In this document: piece after piece, positions 1 to 12,522 of the stretch
How positions within the stretch are numbered: position 1 is the first letter of the stretch
How the letters are laid out: each line of letters opens with the position of its first letter
Source: Platynereis dumerilii
Taxonomy: Eukaryota > Annelida > Polychaeta > Phyllodocida > Nereididae
Reading direction: 5' to 3'
Assembly: GCA_026936325.1 (NCBI GenBank)
Contig: JAPTHN010000012.1
Span: 39,566,537 to 39,630,536 of the forward strand
Length of the DNA stretch: 64,000 nucleotides
The notes under the pieces: model-generated
Seen by the model: the letters and a program-made list of their open reading frames with translations, nothing else
Told to the model about the DNA's origin: nothing
The model's database searches: none
Program-made: the position numbers and the translations under genes

Positions 1-690
1 CTTATTTTAACCATAACTAGAGCTGTTTCCGTTTTAACCTTTTTTGGTTAAATCGACGTTTTTACCGAAATCGGAACACAATACAGGTTTATCTTAAATT
101 TAAAAGGTGTGGTTTTAAGGGATGACTGAATTCAAATTGATCAAATTTATAATTTCCATTTATTAAATGATACTTGGCATGTTGATATTAGTTTATTTTC
201 GTTTATTTATAAAATTGTTTGTTAAGTGGGCACAGAAACTTTGTGTATTGAACACAAATTGTTATATATATCAAAATGTCTTTTGAAGGCTACCAGGGCA
301 TTGTCTCTTCTAAGTTTCTGACACTATATATAATGATTTTATCTAACGAAAAATGTTCTTAATTGAACGAAATAACCATTTCTATACTTGCAATAAATTT
401 ATATTGTACTTATTTTCAGTAAATCTACCTTGCAAAGCTTTGATATGTGTGTTTTTAACGAATTCTTGGCACTAAGAAAAGATATTGAAGTGAAATTATT
501 ACTTGCAGATAGCATTGGACTGTCCTGTCAATGATTATGGCCATCTTGAATACTCATATCAAAATAACCTGCAAAAAGTTAATAATTTCTTCCATACTTC
601 ACCACTGTAGTCACTTAGTTTCTCATTTTGCATTTGAATGCCGATCTGAAGTCCTACAGACTAGATCTCATTCCCAATAGCTTCAAAGGA
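1..690. other. AT-rich DNA, nothing recognised
   Basis: No ORF, splice pattern, tandem repeat or terminal inverted repeat that I can support is visible here. Confidence 0.5.
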
Positions 691-866
691 TGAATGGATG
701 ATTGGGCCTTTACATCCTCTATTTATGCACTTGTAGGGCTAATTAATACAGGACAGGACAATGAGCAAAGGATTACTGAAACTGTCGTCCAGCATAGGCC
801 CAATCTGGCTAGAGCTGGATTCGAACCCTTGACCCAGCGATTCGCAGCCCAGCAAGTATTTCCAAA
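691..866 (-). mobile_element. SINE family A, diverged copy
   Basis: Read on the minus strand, a tRNA-like head with a box-B-type GGTTCGAATCC is followed by a body with a 'cctatg(c)tgga' stretch and a 'cctaattagcc' stretch. The same order occurs at 53190-53402, and the body alone at 60315-60435. The head alone is at 50105-50175. No clear target duplication was found. The short ORFs on both strands here are by-products. Confidence 0.6.
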
Positions 867-1020
867 AGGCCGTTTTTAAGTTACACAGTTCTCTTTTGAT
901 TAACAAAGGAACGTCAGTAGCATCATTCACTAACAATATTTGTTGTTGCTCAATTGTTTTATCTCAATAACACTTTTATTTCTTTAAATATTGCATAAAT
1001 AAGTTTCAAAACTGCATAAA

Positions 1021-1169
1021 TGTACTCGTACTCGTACTCGAGTACATTTGAAAGTACTCGTACTCGTACTCGAGTACATTCAGAAAAAGCTGTACTCGTA
1101 CTCGTACTCGTACTCGTAGATGTGGCAAGTACTCGTACTCGTACTCGAGTACATTTGCATGTACTCGTG
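1021..1169. repeat. TACTCG hexamer array with palindromic junctions
   Basis: Short runs of TACTCG end repeatedly in CTCGAGTACA, so the strand sense of the hexamer flips. This gives at least three small palindromes (around 1036, 1069 and 1143). The overlapping ORFs on both strands are artefacts of the array. Confidence 0.85.
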
Positions 1170-1179
1170 CCCAACCCTG

Positions 1180-1893
1180 GTGCATACAGTAGGAGAAGAG
1201 TGTATTGTATGAATTAATGATACAATTTGCTTCCCACAACTTGACAGGAAAAGGAATTCAACAGAAGTAAAAGGACTATTTAGATATGAAGTTGTTATGC
1301 AGACAGCTTGGGAATTGCATATTGTGTGAATTAATGATACAGTACGCTACAGACAACTACAACTTGATAAGTTCATTATTGTGATTGCTCTGCCCTATTC
1401 AGGTGTTTCCTGCTTTAGAATATCATATCAAAACGTCTGCAAACTCAGGTTTCTTAGACATAGACCTGTGTATATAGTCACGTGGAACAGTGTGTCCGGA
1501 ACAGTAGAAAAAAATTGTTGCTATTTCTTGCGTTAGACCAAACCCGACAAACAAATATAGTCTAAAGAAACACACAATATAAACGCAACATTGCTAAGTA
1601 GTGGAGGGGTCATCTGTAGCGATGTACGAATATGCGGGAGAAATTATTTTCCACAATGTGAGCACAATGTTGAGATGTATTTTACACCAACATTGCAACA
1701 AAGAAATGCCCATTGGGATGTCAAAGTCAGTGGGCATGATCATTTTGCTAATTTGGGATTTTATAAGTAATTGGTCTTGCCAAAACGCATTGTTCATTTC
1801 TGCCATCAACTCTTTTGCTCCAAGAACAATAAAGTTCTCCACGATCATTTGACTCAATTTGACATCAGGGGGAAGTTAGCTAATGTCCCAGAT
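1180..1893 (+). repeat. Segmental duplicate block A, left part
   Basis: Closely matches 24380-25100 in the same orientation, base for base over long stretches. It includes a stretch beginning at 1594 (GTGGAGGGGTCATCTG) that matches 24795 onward. An 83-codon ORF at 1601-1852 has an 87-codon counterpart at 24799-25062 that shares its start. The two diverge near the C terminus, and I do not recognise a protein, so I read them as non-coding. The block is broken at 1893 by the nested MITEs and at 2610 by a hAT-like element, then resumes at 7203. Confidence 0.8.
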
Positions 1894-2550
1894 CTAGCGT
1901 CCAAAGGGAAAACCTAGTAAGGGACCGTTCAGAATTTATGACTGGGGGGGGGTGGGAGTTTTGGCCGAGGGGGTACTAACTTTTCACACATGTTTCAATG
2001 GGGGGTATTAATTTTTGACCACACTTCCAAGGGGGGGTAAGAAATTTTAACCAAGAAAAAATGTTAAAAAACATGAATAAACTCATTTTATTTGGACTTT
2101 TTTACGCGCAAAAGTCAGCGAAATGACGCGAATCTGTATGCGTGGCTGTGTATAACAGTATGAATGTATAGCTTTTATATGTCGAAGGGGGGGTACTAAA
2201 AATATGCATGAAACCTAAGGGTGTTGTACTAAAAATCCGCATGAAACTCAAGGGGGAGTATCAATTTTTGAGACGAAGTTCCAGCAAAACTTACACCCCC
2301 TCCAATCATAAATTCTGAACGGTCCCTAAGTCACCTTTTGGGGCAAATTGAGTTAAGGTCAAAATAGGACTTCTAAGACATGTTTCTATATATTTATTAA
2401 GTTTAGATTATCAAGAAGTGGCACATTATCCCAGAATGACACTGGCAAGTCCCAGTAAGTCCATCTGTTACTGCAAGGACTTGAATTTAAAAGTCAGTTT
2501 TCTCAGAATGTTGTAAATGTGACTTACTAGGTTTTCCCTTTGGACGCTAG
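1894..2550. mobile_element. MITE with 28-32 bp TIRs and AGAT target duplication
   Basis: The element starts CTAGCGTCCAAAGGG and ends with its exact reverse complement. The ends match perfectly for 28 bases. AGAT flanks both sides (1890-1893, 2551-2554), while the paralogous site at about 26705-26730 has a single AGAT and no insert. A second MITE sits at 1921-2326. With that insert and one copy of its TAA duplication taken out, the TIRs match for 32 bases, so the host MITE was about 248 bp. A four-base target fits several superfamilies and I do not assign one. There is no coding capacity. Confidence 0.85.
1921..2326. mobile_element. Harbinger-like MITE nested in another MITE
   Basis: Inverted ends of about 21 bp begin GGGACCGTTCAGAATTTAT. 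TAA is duplicated at 1918-1920 and 2327-2329, the three-base TWA target typical of PIF/Harbinger. The 406-bp interior is G-run rich on the plus strand ('gggggggt' blocks) and has no ORF. A related left end lies at 55655-55795, which shows that this is a separate family and not part of the outer MITE. Confidence 0.8.
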
Positions 2551-3880
2551 AGATGTCATCCTGACATCAGTAAAACATTAGGTGATGTCAGATGCCCACT
2601 GCATTATAACTAGGGCTCTATATCGTTGCTGACATTCGATACGATATGTATCATCGATACACTTGATCGATACACGATTCGTACTGTCGATCCGCAAGTT
2701 CAGGCCGATCTGCATTTTAGAAATATCGGGACCCGACAAACCGAATTTTTGGCCCGGAAAGTCGATCTCGCATCAGAGCGGACGTCAAGATGACGCAGTG
2801 CTTGAGTTCATTTCATGATTAAGTGGACATTTTCTGTCAAATCTCATAGCGGGGAGGGAATCCGTCAGAATTGTGCACTTGGTGACAAGTTTTTGCAATT
2901 TGGCATGGTGTTTGATATGGCTAAGGGGATTTCAAAAACCACCGCACACAAAGTGGGAGTCCCCCCTTGTGGCCGGTATGCACAAAATCCAATATGGCCG
3001 CCGTGAAAAACAAAAAATGCCATATCTTGGTCACTATTTGTTCTAAATTCAAGTGCAATACCTTATTTTCAATGTTTATGATAATGCCAAATCTGTTTCT
3101 GTGGTTGGTTTGGTTGTAAATTGTGATTTTATGGGTCTATGGTACAGCTCCAGGTGATGTTTTGACAGATTTTTGTGTTTTTTGCCCTTCAAGGCTTAAA
3201 CATATTTTTTGTGAGGCATTTAAATTTCAATCAAGTTTGGACATTTTTTCCTCAGAGCTGAAAGCAAAGTCCAAACTATAACCTGTCTTGTTTAATGGTG
3301 TCTTATCTTTTTAAGAACCCAACAATGAGGCAAACTGCTATGACTCTCATTTAGAAGACCATTGCATACTGTGCAACAATGTTAATCGAAATGTAATTCC
3401 CAAAAAGACATTGACTCTCCTGAAATAAATAAGCCATTATTGAACTTATTAACATAGCAACTATCATACCTCACTGAATGTTTCACATCTGAAGTGAACA
3501 TTCACCTCAGGCCCATGTCTGAACTGCCAGAACTAGTATGACGCCTCCAGTTGCTTAAAGCTGAAGGTAAATGGTAACTTGCAATCAAGGGCTTAGCACA
3601 AACTCATGATTGCTGCACAGCTGCTTACATCTTTTTTTGTTATGATGGAAGTCAATAATAAGATAATGTGCCAAAAAAGTAGATTCTTTGTGGTTTTCTG
3701 ACTTCAGAACATCTCCGGTGCATTAACACTGGGAGGTGCAAGACAGCCAACATACTATCGTAAAACCATCATGCAGTGACAGAGAATCTGCTTGTACCAC
3801 ATCTGACAGGTCGATCCAGTGTGGGACCTACTATTCTGATCTGACAGCATGTCCAACCCAACCATCAGTACCAGATTGTA

Positions 3881-4076
3881 TCAACGCTCAACACGGGTTA
3901 ACCTAAAGTGGTTAAGTCATTTTACTGACATTGTGTCAATGCTGAACATGAGTTAGATAACTAATTTCAATTAACTGAACTCATGCTACAACATGACAAA
4001 AGTTTTTGCCAATAACCTGGCTTGAAGATAAGTTATAGGAGTTAACCACTTTAGGATAACCCGTGTTCAGCATTCA
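3881..4076. mobile_element. Mariner-like MITE, 196 bp, nested in the hAT-like element
   Basis: The first 35 bases and the reverse complement of the last 35 agree at about 30 positions, sharing AACACGGGTTA and CCTAAAGTGGTTAA. TA flanks both ends (3879-3880, 4077-4078), as expected for Tc1/mariner targets. It has no ORF. Confidence 0.75.
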
Positions 4077-6930
4077 TACAATCCAGTACAGGAGTGGAAT
4101 GTTGCTGAGTGACTGTTATCAGATGAATACTGCACAACAGAGTGAAAACCTGCCTTCTTGTATCATTTAGAGAGATTCTGTCTCCCTTTGCTGTTCATAA
4201 GTACAACTCCATCATGCATGCACCAGCTCTTCATTGTATGTGATGAGAATCAAGTTTGAGTCATGCTGAGTCATGGATTAATGCCAAAAGTGACAGATTG
4301 ACTTCAGGAATACCTCTAAAAATACACCATGAAGTCCAAACATTATCTGAGCACTGTGACTTACTGAGGTCTCAGACTTAAATATCTAAAGGTTTGGTAA
4401 TGGCTAAAATATCTAAAGGTTTGGTCATGGCTAAACCCAATCAACAGTTCAAACTGGCCAGTAAAGTGCTGAAGAAGGTTTAGACAATAGCCTTGCTGAG
4501 TAATATGATGTAAGTGCAATATAAGGAGTGTCAGCCTCTTCCTGCTAATAGGTTGATACAAATGTAAGACACTAAGTCTGGGCGCTCAGAACAGGACAAA
4601 CTTGACCTCTATTCTTGATAACAGGTGCAGATCTGGATCTTGTGTTGCTCTTTGCCCATAAACTGTGCGAAGCCTTCCTTGTGCCTTGTGGCCGTCTTTC
4701 AAGAACTTCAGCCATGATTAAGTTCTTTTGAACTGAGGAACATCTGGCAAGACTTTGACTTTCTGAACTTATCCTCCCTTTCTAATGTCTGGGACTTGAG
4801 ACGTTGGTTTTTGTAGGCGTCCAACTGAATAACAATGCATCTGCTCAGGCTGTGCTATTTGTCATCCAGTTCCACAATTAAGGCATTAATAACTGCCTCG
4901 ATGTATATTTACCAAATATATTTTAATTCCAAGGTTTCCCAAAGTAAACATCCGCTGCCATTATGATATGTGACAATGTCCCACAGTAGCCTGGTTTCCT
5001 GCAGGTAAGCTACCAATATCAGGCATACCTGAAAGACAGTGGTGTTCTGCAGATTTATTCCCTGAGCTACATTTACCTTGCATTGATTGAGATGGAGTCG
5101 TGCATGCCTGAAGAAATCATTAATCAGCAACTTGTCCAAACTCCTCAAATTCTTTAAGGACTTCAGACTTTGAATCATTGTCTTCTTTTTCTGGTGCCCA
5201 TAGTGATCCTTCGGCTCTCCATCCTCTTTCTAAAACTTGACACAATGCTCATCGCTTTAGACAATGGCAATGAGAGTCTCAGAGAGAACTTCCTTTCACT
5301 GTGCTAGACAATAATCACATCTTTTATGAAGGCCTGTTAGACGGAGGAGTAGATGTTTAGAATTTGGGATGTTTCACATAGAAGGAGAGGCATCCAAATT
5401 GCAGAGTTTGTGACTCCAAACATAAATTGATTGTTGACCACTGGCTGTTGATGAGAAGGTGATATCACACCAAAGACCAGTAAGAGATTGGTGGGCGAGT
5501 GAGTGCAAATTGCTCTTCTCACTTGACTTAACCAAATCAGACATGGACAAGATGTTCATGTGCTCTAGGGATATGAAGCTAAGCAAGTGTCAATTGGTGT
5601 GCATACCTTGTCCTCTTTGTGTAGTTTCTTCTAGAAACCACATAACGGACCAGGTATACACACCAAAATTGTATGAAACAATCATTTACTTGTAGCCAGA
5701 GCAAACCAACAGCTAACCAAGGTCTGGGGTCTTGAGATACCAATCTCAATATTATTAGGGAAGCCAAAATTTTTTCAAACCTCTTGACTTTTGTCTCCCT
5801 AATGTTGTACTGAAACATCACTTTATTACTTCCTCTGGGCACACTATGAGCTTCTTTATTCTATGACTATAACCCGCCTAGCTTTATAAACTGATGGATT
5901 TCTTCACTACGAGCTGAGATTGCTTCTGCACTGCAATGGATAAAGCCTTGATTATGAGAAAACAAGCCAAAACATGTGACAGCCACTGTCAGGAACACTG
6001 CTTGGTTAAGAGCAAGGACTCTAGTGAAAAGGTTTACTATGTAGGAATGTTTCCACAAGGGTTTGCAGTGCATACTGCCTCACTTTGCCATATCAACCCA
6101 CATACTCATAACATAAGATACAACAGACATTTTTTTCTGAAGTTTGATCGAGTCATCTTCATATCAGTGAGTCAGAAGAGATTGTTCTTCAACTTCAAGT
6201 TTTCTAATGAGGTCTGTGTGCCTATATAGTCACACATGGGATTCACCCAGAACACTGATATAGATTGATGTGATTGATCAGAAGTTCTAATGAGTAATAA
6301 TATCACATTTGATATCATTGTTTCGCCCTTTTAAAGATCACACTGAAAACGTTTAAAGATCTCTGTTAACATCAACTCTGTAAACATTAAGCATAGTAAA
6401 GAGAGCTGAGAGTTATGAATGACTTGGTGCGTATCAGTCACATGGCAACATATTTATTGAATAAGGGCACATCAGCAATTATTAAGCCTCTGATGTAACA
6501 TAACAGGTTATTAAGTATGCATTAAAACATGCATACATATAGTGTTTGTGCCCCTTGCCCACCAGACAGAACAGTGTCCATTCTTACATGAATAACACAA
6601 TTATAGCACCGATTCATCCCCATAACTTTCATGGCAATAATTAGTCATGACAGTGTACAGTTGCTTCACATTCATTCAAGTCAGGCACAAGTGAAAATCC
6701 CAAAAGGGACAAAATACCAAGTGACGTCTTTTTTACATCTTGCTGCTGCAATGAACATTGATTTTGGCATTGAAATTCACATTTGAGCTACAAAATAACA
6801 GCAAGAACACATTTTCCATAATCAAAATAGTGGAAAATGATGTATTACACATCAATATAGCACAAATAGTGACCGAGATATGCTTGTTTTTGTATTTTGT
6901 GGCGGCCATATTGGATTTTGTGCATACCGG

Positions 6931-6943
6931 CCACCAGGGGGCG
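6931..6943 (+). promoter_or_regulatory. CTCF-core-like motif inside the hAT-like element
   Basis: CCACCAGGGGGCG matches the known bilaterian CTCF core CCASYAGRKGGC. It lies in the right inverted arm. The left-arm counterpart near 2957-2977 is diverged and no longer matches. Whether it is bound is unknown. Confidence 0.4.
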
Positions 6944-7202
6944 GTCTCACTTTGTGTGCGGTGGTTTTTGAAACCCCTTTGGTCATATAAACACCCATGC
7001 CAAATTGCAAAAACTTGTCACCAAGTGCACAATTCTTGGATATTGTGACAAATTCCCTCCCCGCTATCAGCAATAAAACAAATTTTCGAGCTGGATATAG
7101 CGTTATTGAACCGAACCGAAAGTGCTGCTTTGAAAAAACGTTCAGGAACCGACCAGACTGTACCGGTACGGCCAGCATTTATCGAACCGGTGTAGACCCC
7201 TA

Positions 7203-9110
7203 ATTATAACCATGGATGAAATCCGTCACTTACATTTTTAAAAAGTACTCTGCGAAGTACATTGTAATGCTCGCCTGCCATGGTTAAATCCATATTTGAG
7301 CACTATCAAAAAAATTGTGGAAGTTTCAACACAGATAATTGAGCTATTTAAGAAGTAAAAGACACAGATTACAGAAGCTTGTGTCCACTGATATCCACAC
7401 GAAGATGTGATTACTCTCTCAGATCTGATTATTTCAGTTTCAGTTTCAAGACTCAAAGGGATGAATCCACTGAGAAATCAGACAGAAAGTGTTGCTGACA
7501 ACAGATAGCAACACAAGCCTTGTACTTCAAATGTGCAGTGTGAAACCAGGTTCCAGTTAAGTTGTAAGTTTTGCGGTTGAAGAGTTGCAAATTTGGAAGG
7601 TTTGAATTGTTTTTCATTAAGCACTGACAGCGACTCCTGCAGTCCTGCTTCATTCAAATTTCAATGAATTAAGGAATAAAACCGATTTTTAGCCTGCTTG
7701 GCAGGAGAAGCAAAGGAAAATATGCACGTTTCTACTGCTCCACTTCGCATAGCTATTTATCACTATTGTTTCACGAGGTTCCTGAATTTTAATTTTAATA
7801 ATTCTTGAATCATGTCATTTAATTCAACACTACGGGTTAATTTTCTTGGAAATGTAGGGATTGGTAAAAGGAATAATAACACCAGCTGCTAATTGGCTTC
7901 ACTCCTTTGTTTGCTTTTCATTATTAAATTTACAGAAGTGATTCTGATAAGAAACCCTTCCCATTGTCTGCATCTAATGAAACAGAAGGGAGATTCCTTC
8001 ATAATTTTCCTTTAGAGCTTTTACTGAAAGTCGTGTTTCATTGGCCTCACTTTTTTAAAAGTTCCATTTTCAATGAAGCATTCTGATGCTTCATTTCCGA
8101 TATTTAATTTTTTAATCCATTTTAACTCTATGTGAAGTAGGTCATAACATCATGGTCTTTTGAGAAAAGACTTGTTTTCTGAAAATAAATACAGATTTGG
8201 ATATCCCTAAATCTCAGCTTACATCCTTAATGAGGCATTTAAAGAACAACAATTTTCTTTGATAAGATTAATTTTGGAAGGTTTGAATTGCTTTTCATTT
8301 AACACTGACAGCTTCTCATGCCTCATTCAAATTATATTCAATTAAGCATTAAATACAACATTTAGTTAAGAATGACAAGAGAGACTCAGGGAAATCTGAA
8401 AGCTTTTACTGCTCCACTTATCATAACTGTTTTATAGCTGATGAATGAAGTCGTCTCTACATTTAATTTAGAAAATGCATGAATCGTGTCACTTAATTCA
8501 ACACTACTGGTTAATTTTCTCAGAAATATGGGGGTTTGGTAAAAGGAATAACAACACCAGCTGCTAATTAGCTTCTCTCCTTTGTATGCTTTTCATTATT
8601 AAATTTACAGAAATGATTGTGACAAGAAAAAATTCCTCATTGTCTGCATCTAATTGAACAGAGGGAAAGGTTCCTCCATAATTTTCCTTTAGAGCTTTTA
8701 TTGAAAGTAATGTTTCATTGGCCTCACTGTTTTTAAAATTCAACTTTCAAAGAAGCATTCTGATGTTTTATTTCAGAAATTTAATTTAAAGTAAAGTAGG
8801 TAATAAAATCCAGGTCTTTTGAGGAAAGACTTGTTTTCTTAAAAAGAGATACAGATTTGGATGTCACTAAATCTCAGCTTACGTCCTTAATGAGTTATTT
8901 AAAGAAAATCTGAGTCAGGTTGACAGTTGTAAGAACCATTACAAAAGTCACTAACAGTTAAACATAACATAGGTAACTTAGCTCCAGGGAAAATGTGAGA
9001 ATCGGAAGGTAATGTTGAAACAATTGACATGCTCATTTGACAGTTATCTTGTTTAATTTATCCTGAACATGCTCATTTTACAGTGATCTTATTTTAGTGA
9101 TCTCTATTGG
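7203..9110 (+). repeat. Segmental duplicate block A, right part, with ~680-bp internal tandem
   Basis: Resumes the sequence interrupted at 2610 and matches 25990-26470, 26770-27130 and 30690-31390. Two direct copies of about 680 bp start at about 7591 and 8271. Both contain 'ttggaaggtttgaattg', the 'ccagctgctaatt' stretch and the 'cattggcctcac' stretch. No protein is recognised. Confidence 0.75.
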
Positions 9111-9222
9111 TGCATGGACTAGTGCACAGCATAATATCAGACAAGAGGAGGGATTGGATGACTGTGAGCTTTATAATAGCCTATATATAATATACATTGA
9201 TAAATCAACCAATCAGCAATTA

Positions 9223-9258
<36 letters not shown>

Positions 9259-9370
9259 CTCTATCTCTCTATCTCTCTATCTCTCTATCTCTCTATCTAT
9301 CTATCTATCTATCTATCTAACTATCTGTCAATTAATATATCTATAGATCTATCTATCTATAGATCTATAG

Positions 9371-9454
<84 letters not shown>
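9223..9454. repeat. TATC microsatellite
   Basis: (TATC)n with (TCTC) variants and an ATAGATCTAT-type inversion near 9340-9375. The long Tyr-Leu-Ser-Ile ORF across it is an artefact. Confidence 0.95.
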
Positions 9455-9455
<1 letters not shown>

Positions 9456-11872
9456 GCTGTCCAGCTATACTGTTAGCATTAATATTAATATAACAACTGG
9501 GACTGGGACCAAAATTTTAACTTCATGTAATTTTTAAATTATGTACTTAATAAATACTGTATATATTTCTTATTGTAAAAGTCTGTAGATGTAGAGTAGT
9601 TGTCGATTTTCTGTTGTTTACTGACAAATGTATCTGTTTGATATGTAAATTGTCAATAAAACCATATATATATAATATTCAAAAATAGAATTGGCTGTTT
9701 GACAGGTTGAGAAGTTGATTGCTGATTGAATTTTGTAAGGCTTCTAATAGTCTTATGATTGACTATTATGAAAAATAAAGTGCCGCTGAACTGCCCACTA
9801 TTCCACGTAAAATTCAACTTTCAATAAAATATCAGAAGTTGATAAATTAAAGCATATTATACACTTCCAAACAACAGAATTGTGTGTTTTCAGAATTAAC
9901 TGAATTTGAAATTGATTTTATAACTTTTAAAAATAATACAGTAAGAGAGCCCTTGTTTCATTTTAAAATTAACTTTTATCTATACATTTTTTATTCAAAT
10001 TGGTGACTCTAGTTGCTTTAATTAAATTATACAATGTTACCACGCTCCAAGAAGTCACAACAATGAAAACACAGGAAAACTCTGTGCACAGTGGTGGAGT
10101 GGTGAAGTGGTGGATTATTGATTTTTTTCTTCTGTGCAGTCATGCATGAACTCTGGCTTGTCTGGCTGAGCTGAAAGTGGGTGTGTCACATTGCTGCACT
10201 GTGATTGGTTAATGAATCTAAAGTCAGTATACTCACGAGCCTTCTGATCATTCAATTGATAGACATGAACACTTCAGAGTAAGCAATTCCAGTCATGGTC
10301 TAGTGGTCACAGTGTACTCAGCATGTTGGAAATTCATATTTATAAGCATTTCTGGACTCCTCCAATCACCTCATTCAAAAGAATATCATAAAAAACTTAC
10401 TTGGAAAGAGCCTGGTGTTTGTAAGACATTGGGAAGTAATCCAATTTTCATGTTAAATCCAAGCTTCAATGCAACTGACTAGAGCCTATGACCAAAGTCA
10501 GCTGAAAATGAAAATAATGATAGCTCCGCACACATAAGGTCCAGGCACCAAAAAATGAGCAAAATGAATCTTCTATATTTTGAGTATATAAAAATGATAT
10601 TACTTTAGTTTGTTTCTGCATTTAGATTGACATTTATTTTGGTGACATTCGCAATTAAAAAAAATGTAGGAATAAGGAGAAGAAATTTTAAAGGTCACTT
10701 GACCCCGCAGTCGGAGGATCCGGAGGGATCGAGGGATCATTAATTTAATTTGAATTTATTTAATCAAACATAAAAGTTACATTAGTGGAGTTAATTTCTG
10801 TACTTAAATTTATAGTTACTTTGGTGACATTTGCTATGAAAATTATTAATTTTTTTTTCCCTCATTAATGTTCACATAGTATGCAGTGCACATTACCGTG
10901 CTATTTTTGTAAAAGAGTGATGTACAGATCTGCATGAGATGCACGGGCTCAGATATCAAGAAATAGACAAAGAGGTATGGCCGTATGAAGGCTTGTGATC
11001 AGATGGTAATTTCTAGATTTGGTTAGGCCTATGAGGACATTAAACTAAAGCAAGGACGGCATACGCAGGATACTATACAGAGGAAACCTCCTGGTGAGTA
11101 CTGAGTATGTAATTATTTTAGTTTAAGTTGGTGGCGCATTTTTGGTTCATGATCATCAATATCTGTAAAACAAACTTTTGCCAATTATATGCTTTGATGG
11201 ATGAGCTGCTTCAAATTTGGCCTCCACAGGTCGGCCCATTTCACTTCAGATAGCTGGTACAACCATAAATGCGACAAAGGAAAAATAAGTCACTCACAGG
11301 AAATATAACTTTATTGGCGTTGCAATCACTATTGGAATTTATTATATATTACCGCAAAACAGAAAAAATGTTGTCCCATAACAAGATATATTCACAAGTA
11401 GGCCAAAAGACATTTTCAGCATAAATCTGAATATTTGAATTAGCAACATTCCAGCTAAATGTTGTGACATATATATTTCTATTTTAACTTAATCACAATT
11501 ATTGATTCTTACTATACATCTCATACAAATGAAAATTATGTATCTATGTTACTTTAAAAATACTTTTATGATTTCAAAAAAGCTGAAATAAATGCGGATT
11601 GCAGATAATGGAAAAATTTGCAAAAACTATGATGCCATAAAACAATAGGCTGAGCAAGATACAATTTGAGCATTATTGACAGACCCATAATTATACTTTT
11701 TTGGATGTTTCCAATCATATAAATATACAGTCTTGGAATTGATAACTTATGTATTGTTGCATCCAATATGTGGAGTTCATCAGTATATCACACTTTTCAT
11801 CTCAGGTTGATTGATGAATATCAATATCAAAGGGCACTGTTGTCTAATGCAGCGATGTGACATCCCACTGCG
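9455..11872. other. Unique AT-rich DNA, nothing recognised
   Basis: No coding pattern, TIR pair or tandem repeat that I can support. ORFs are under 70 codons. Confidence 0.5.
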
Positions 11873-12303
11873 CAGGGCTTTAGATTCTAGTCAAGAGTCG
11901 GAGTCGCGTGGAGCTGGAGGCTTTTTAATGGAGTTGCAGTCGGAGTTGGAGTCAAGATTTCCAGGTGGAGTCATGGTCGGATTTGAAAATTTGATAGGGG
12001 ATTCATGACTCCTAATCCAATTAACATAATTTACAAAAACTATTTTACAAAAACGTGAAAAACATACCATTTTTTACACAAAACTATTTCAGCAAGTGTT
12101 CATGTGCCAAATCCCGTGAAAACTTTGTAGAATAAATTTCTCACCCCTGTTAACCACATAATATTTGTGTGCAATAATAGCGATAAGCGGAGTGGGGAGT
12201 CGGAGTTGTAATTCAGGAGACCTAAGGAGTCGGAGTCACTTTTCTAATTTTACGCCAAAGGAGTCAGGAGTCGCTTCACTTATTACACATCTCCGAAGCC
12301 CTA
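11873..12303. mobile_element. hAT-like MITE, ~431 bp
   Basis: Starts CAGGGCTTTAGA and ends TCCGAAGCCCTA, so both ends read (C/T)AGGGCTT. The 8-base flanks (CCACTGCG at 11865-11872, TCACTGTG at 12304-12311) agree at 6 of 8 positions, consistent with an old hAT target duplication. The subterminal parts are rich in 'gagtcggagt' motifs on both sides, a common hAT subterminal repeat style. No ORF encodes a transposase. Confidence 0.65.
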
Positions 12304-12522
12304 TCACTGTGTCCACTTTATGATCCATGGCGGCGTCATCCTGGAAATAATAATTATAAATATTTACTAATTTTGTACATGACACATCATCAGATTAAAT
12401 TGCATGAATAATAAAAATTCACTTCTTGAAATAACCAAACCGTTTCAGTTAACAGAGTTTGTATATCTTTTAAAGCATTGTAAAGTGTGTCTGTATTGTT
12501 ATTAGTATAATCATATTTGACA

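Larger units (their letters stand above)
2611..7202. mobile_element. hAT-like element, 4.6 kb, no intact transposase seen
   Basis: The left end is TAGGGCTCTA and the right end, reverse-complemented, is TAGGGGTCTA. Both are flanked by an 8-bp target duplication ATTATAAC (2603-2610, 7203-7210). The paralogous locus at 25990-25997 carries one ATTATAAC with no insert. The TIR start and 8-bp target fit hAT. Inside the ends are long inverted arms (about 2840-3095 against 6775-7060), including a shared 'ccaatatggccgcc' stretch. The 3.6-kb middle has only short ORFs (longest about 97 codons at 5936-6229) and none resembles a hAT transposase to me, so it is non-autonomous or badly decayed. A mariner-like MITE is nested at 3881-4076. 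Confidence 0.85.

Noticed and set aside
3140-6730. Transposase inside the 4.6-kb hAT-like element
   Set aside because: I read the ORFs at 4361, 4909, 5374, 5579 and 5936 on their strands and saw no hAT-type motif; calling one would be a guess.
9097-9456. 119-codon ORF (Tyr-Leu-Ser-Ile repeats) and the similar ORF at 38147-38392
   Set aside because: TATC microsatellite translation.
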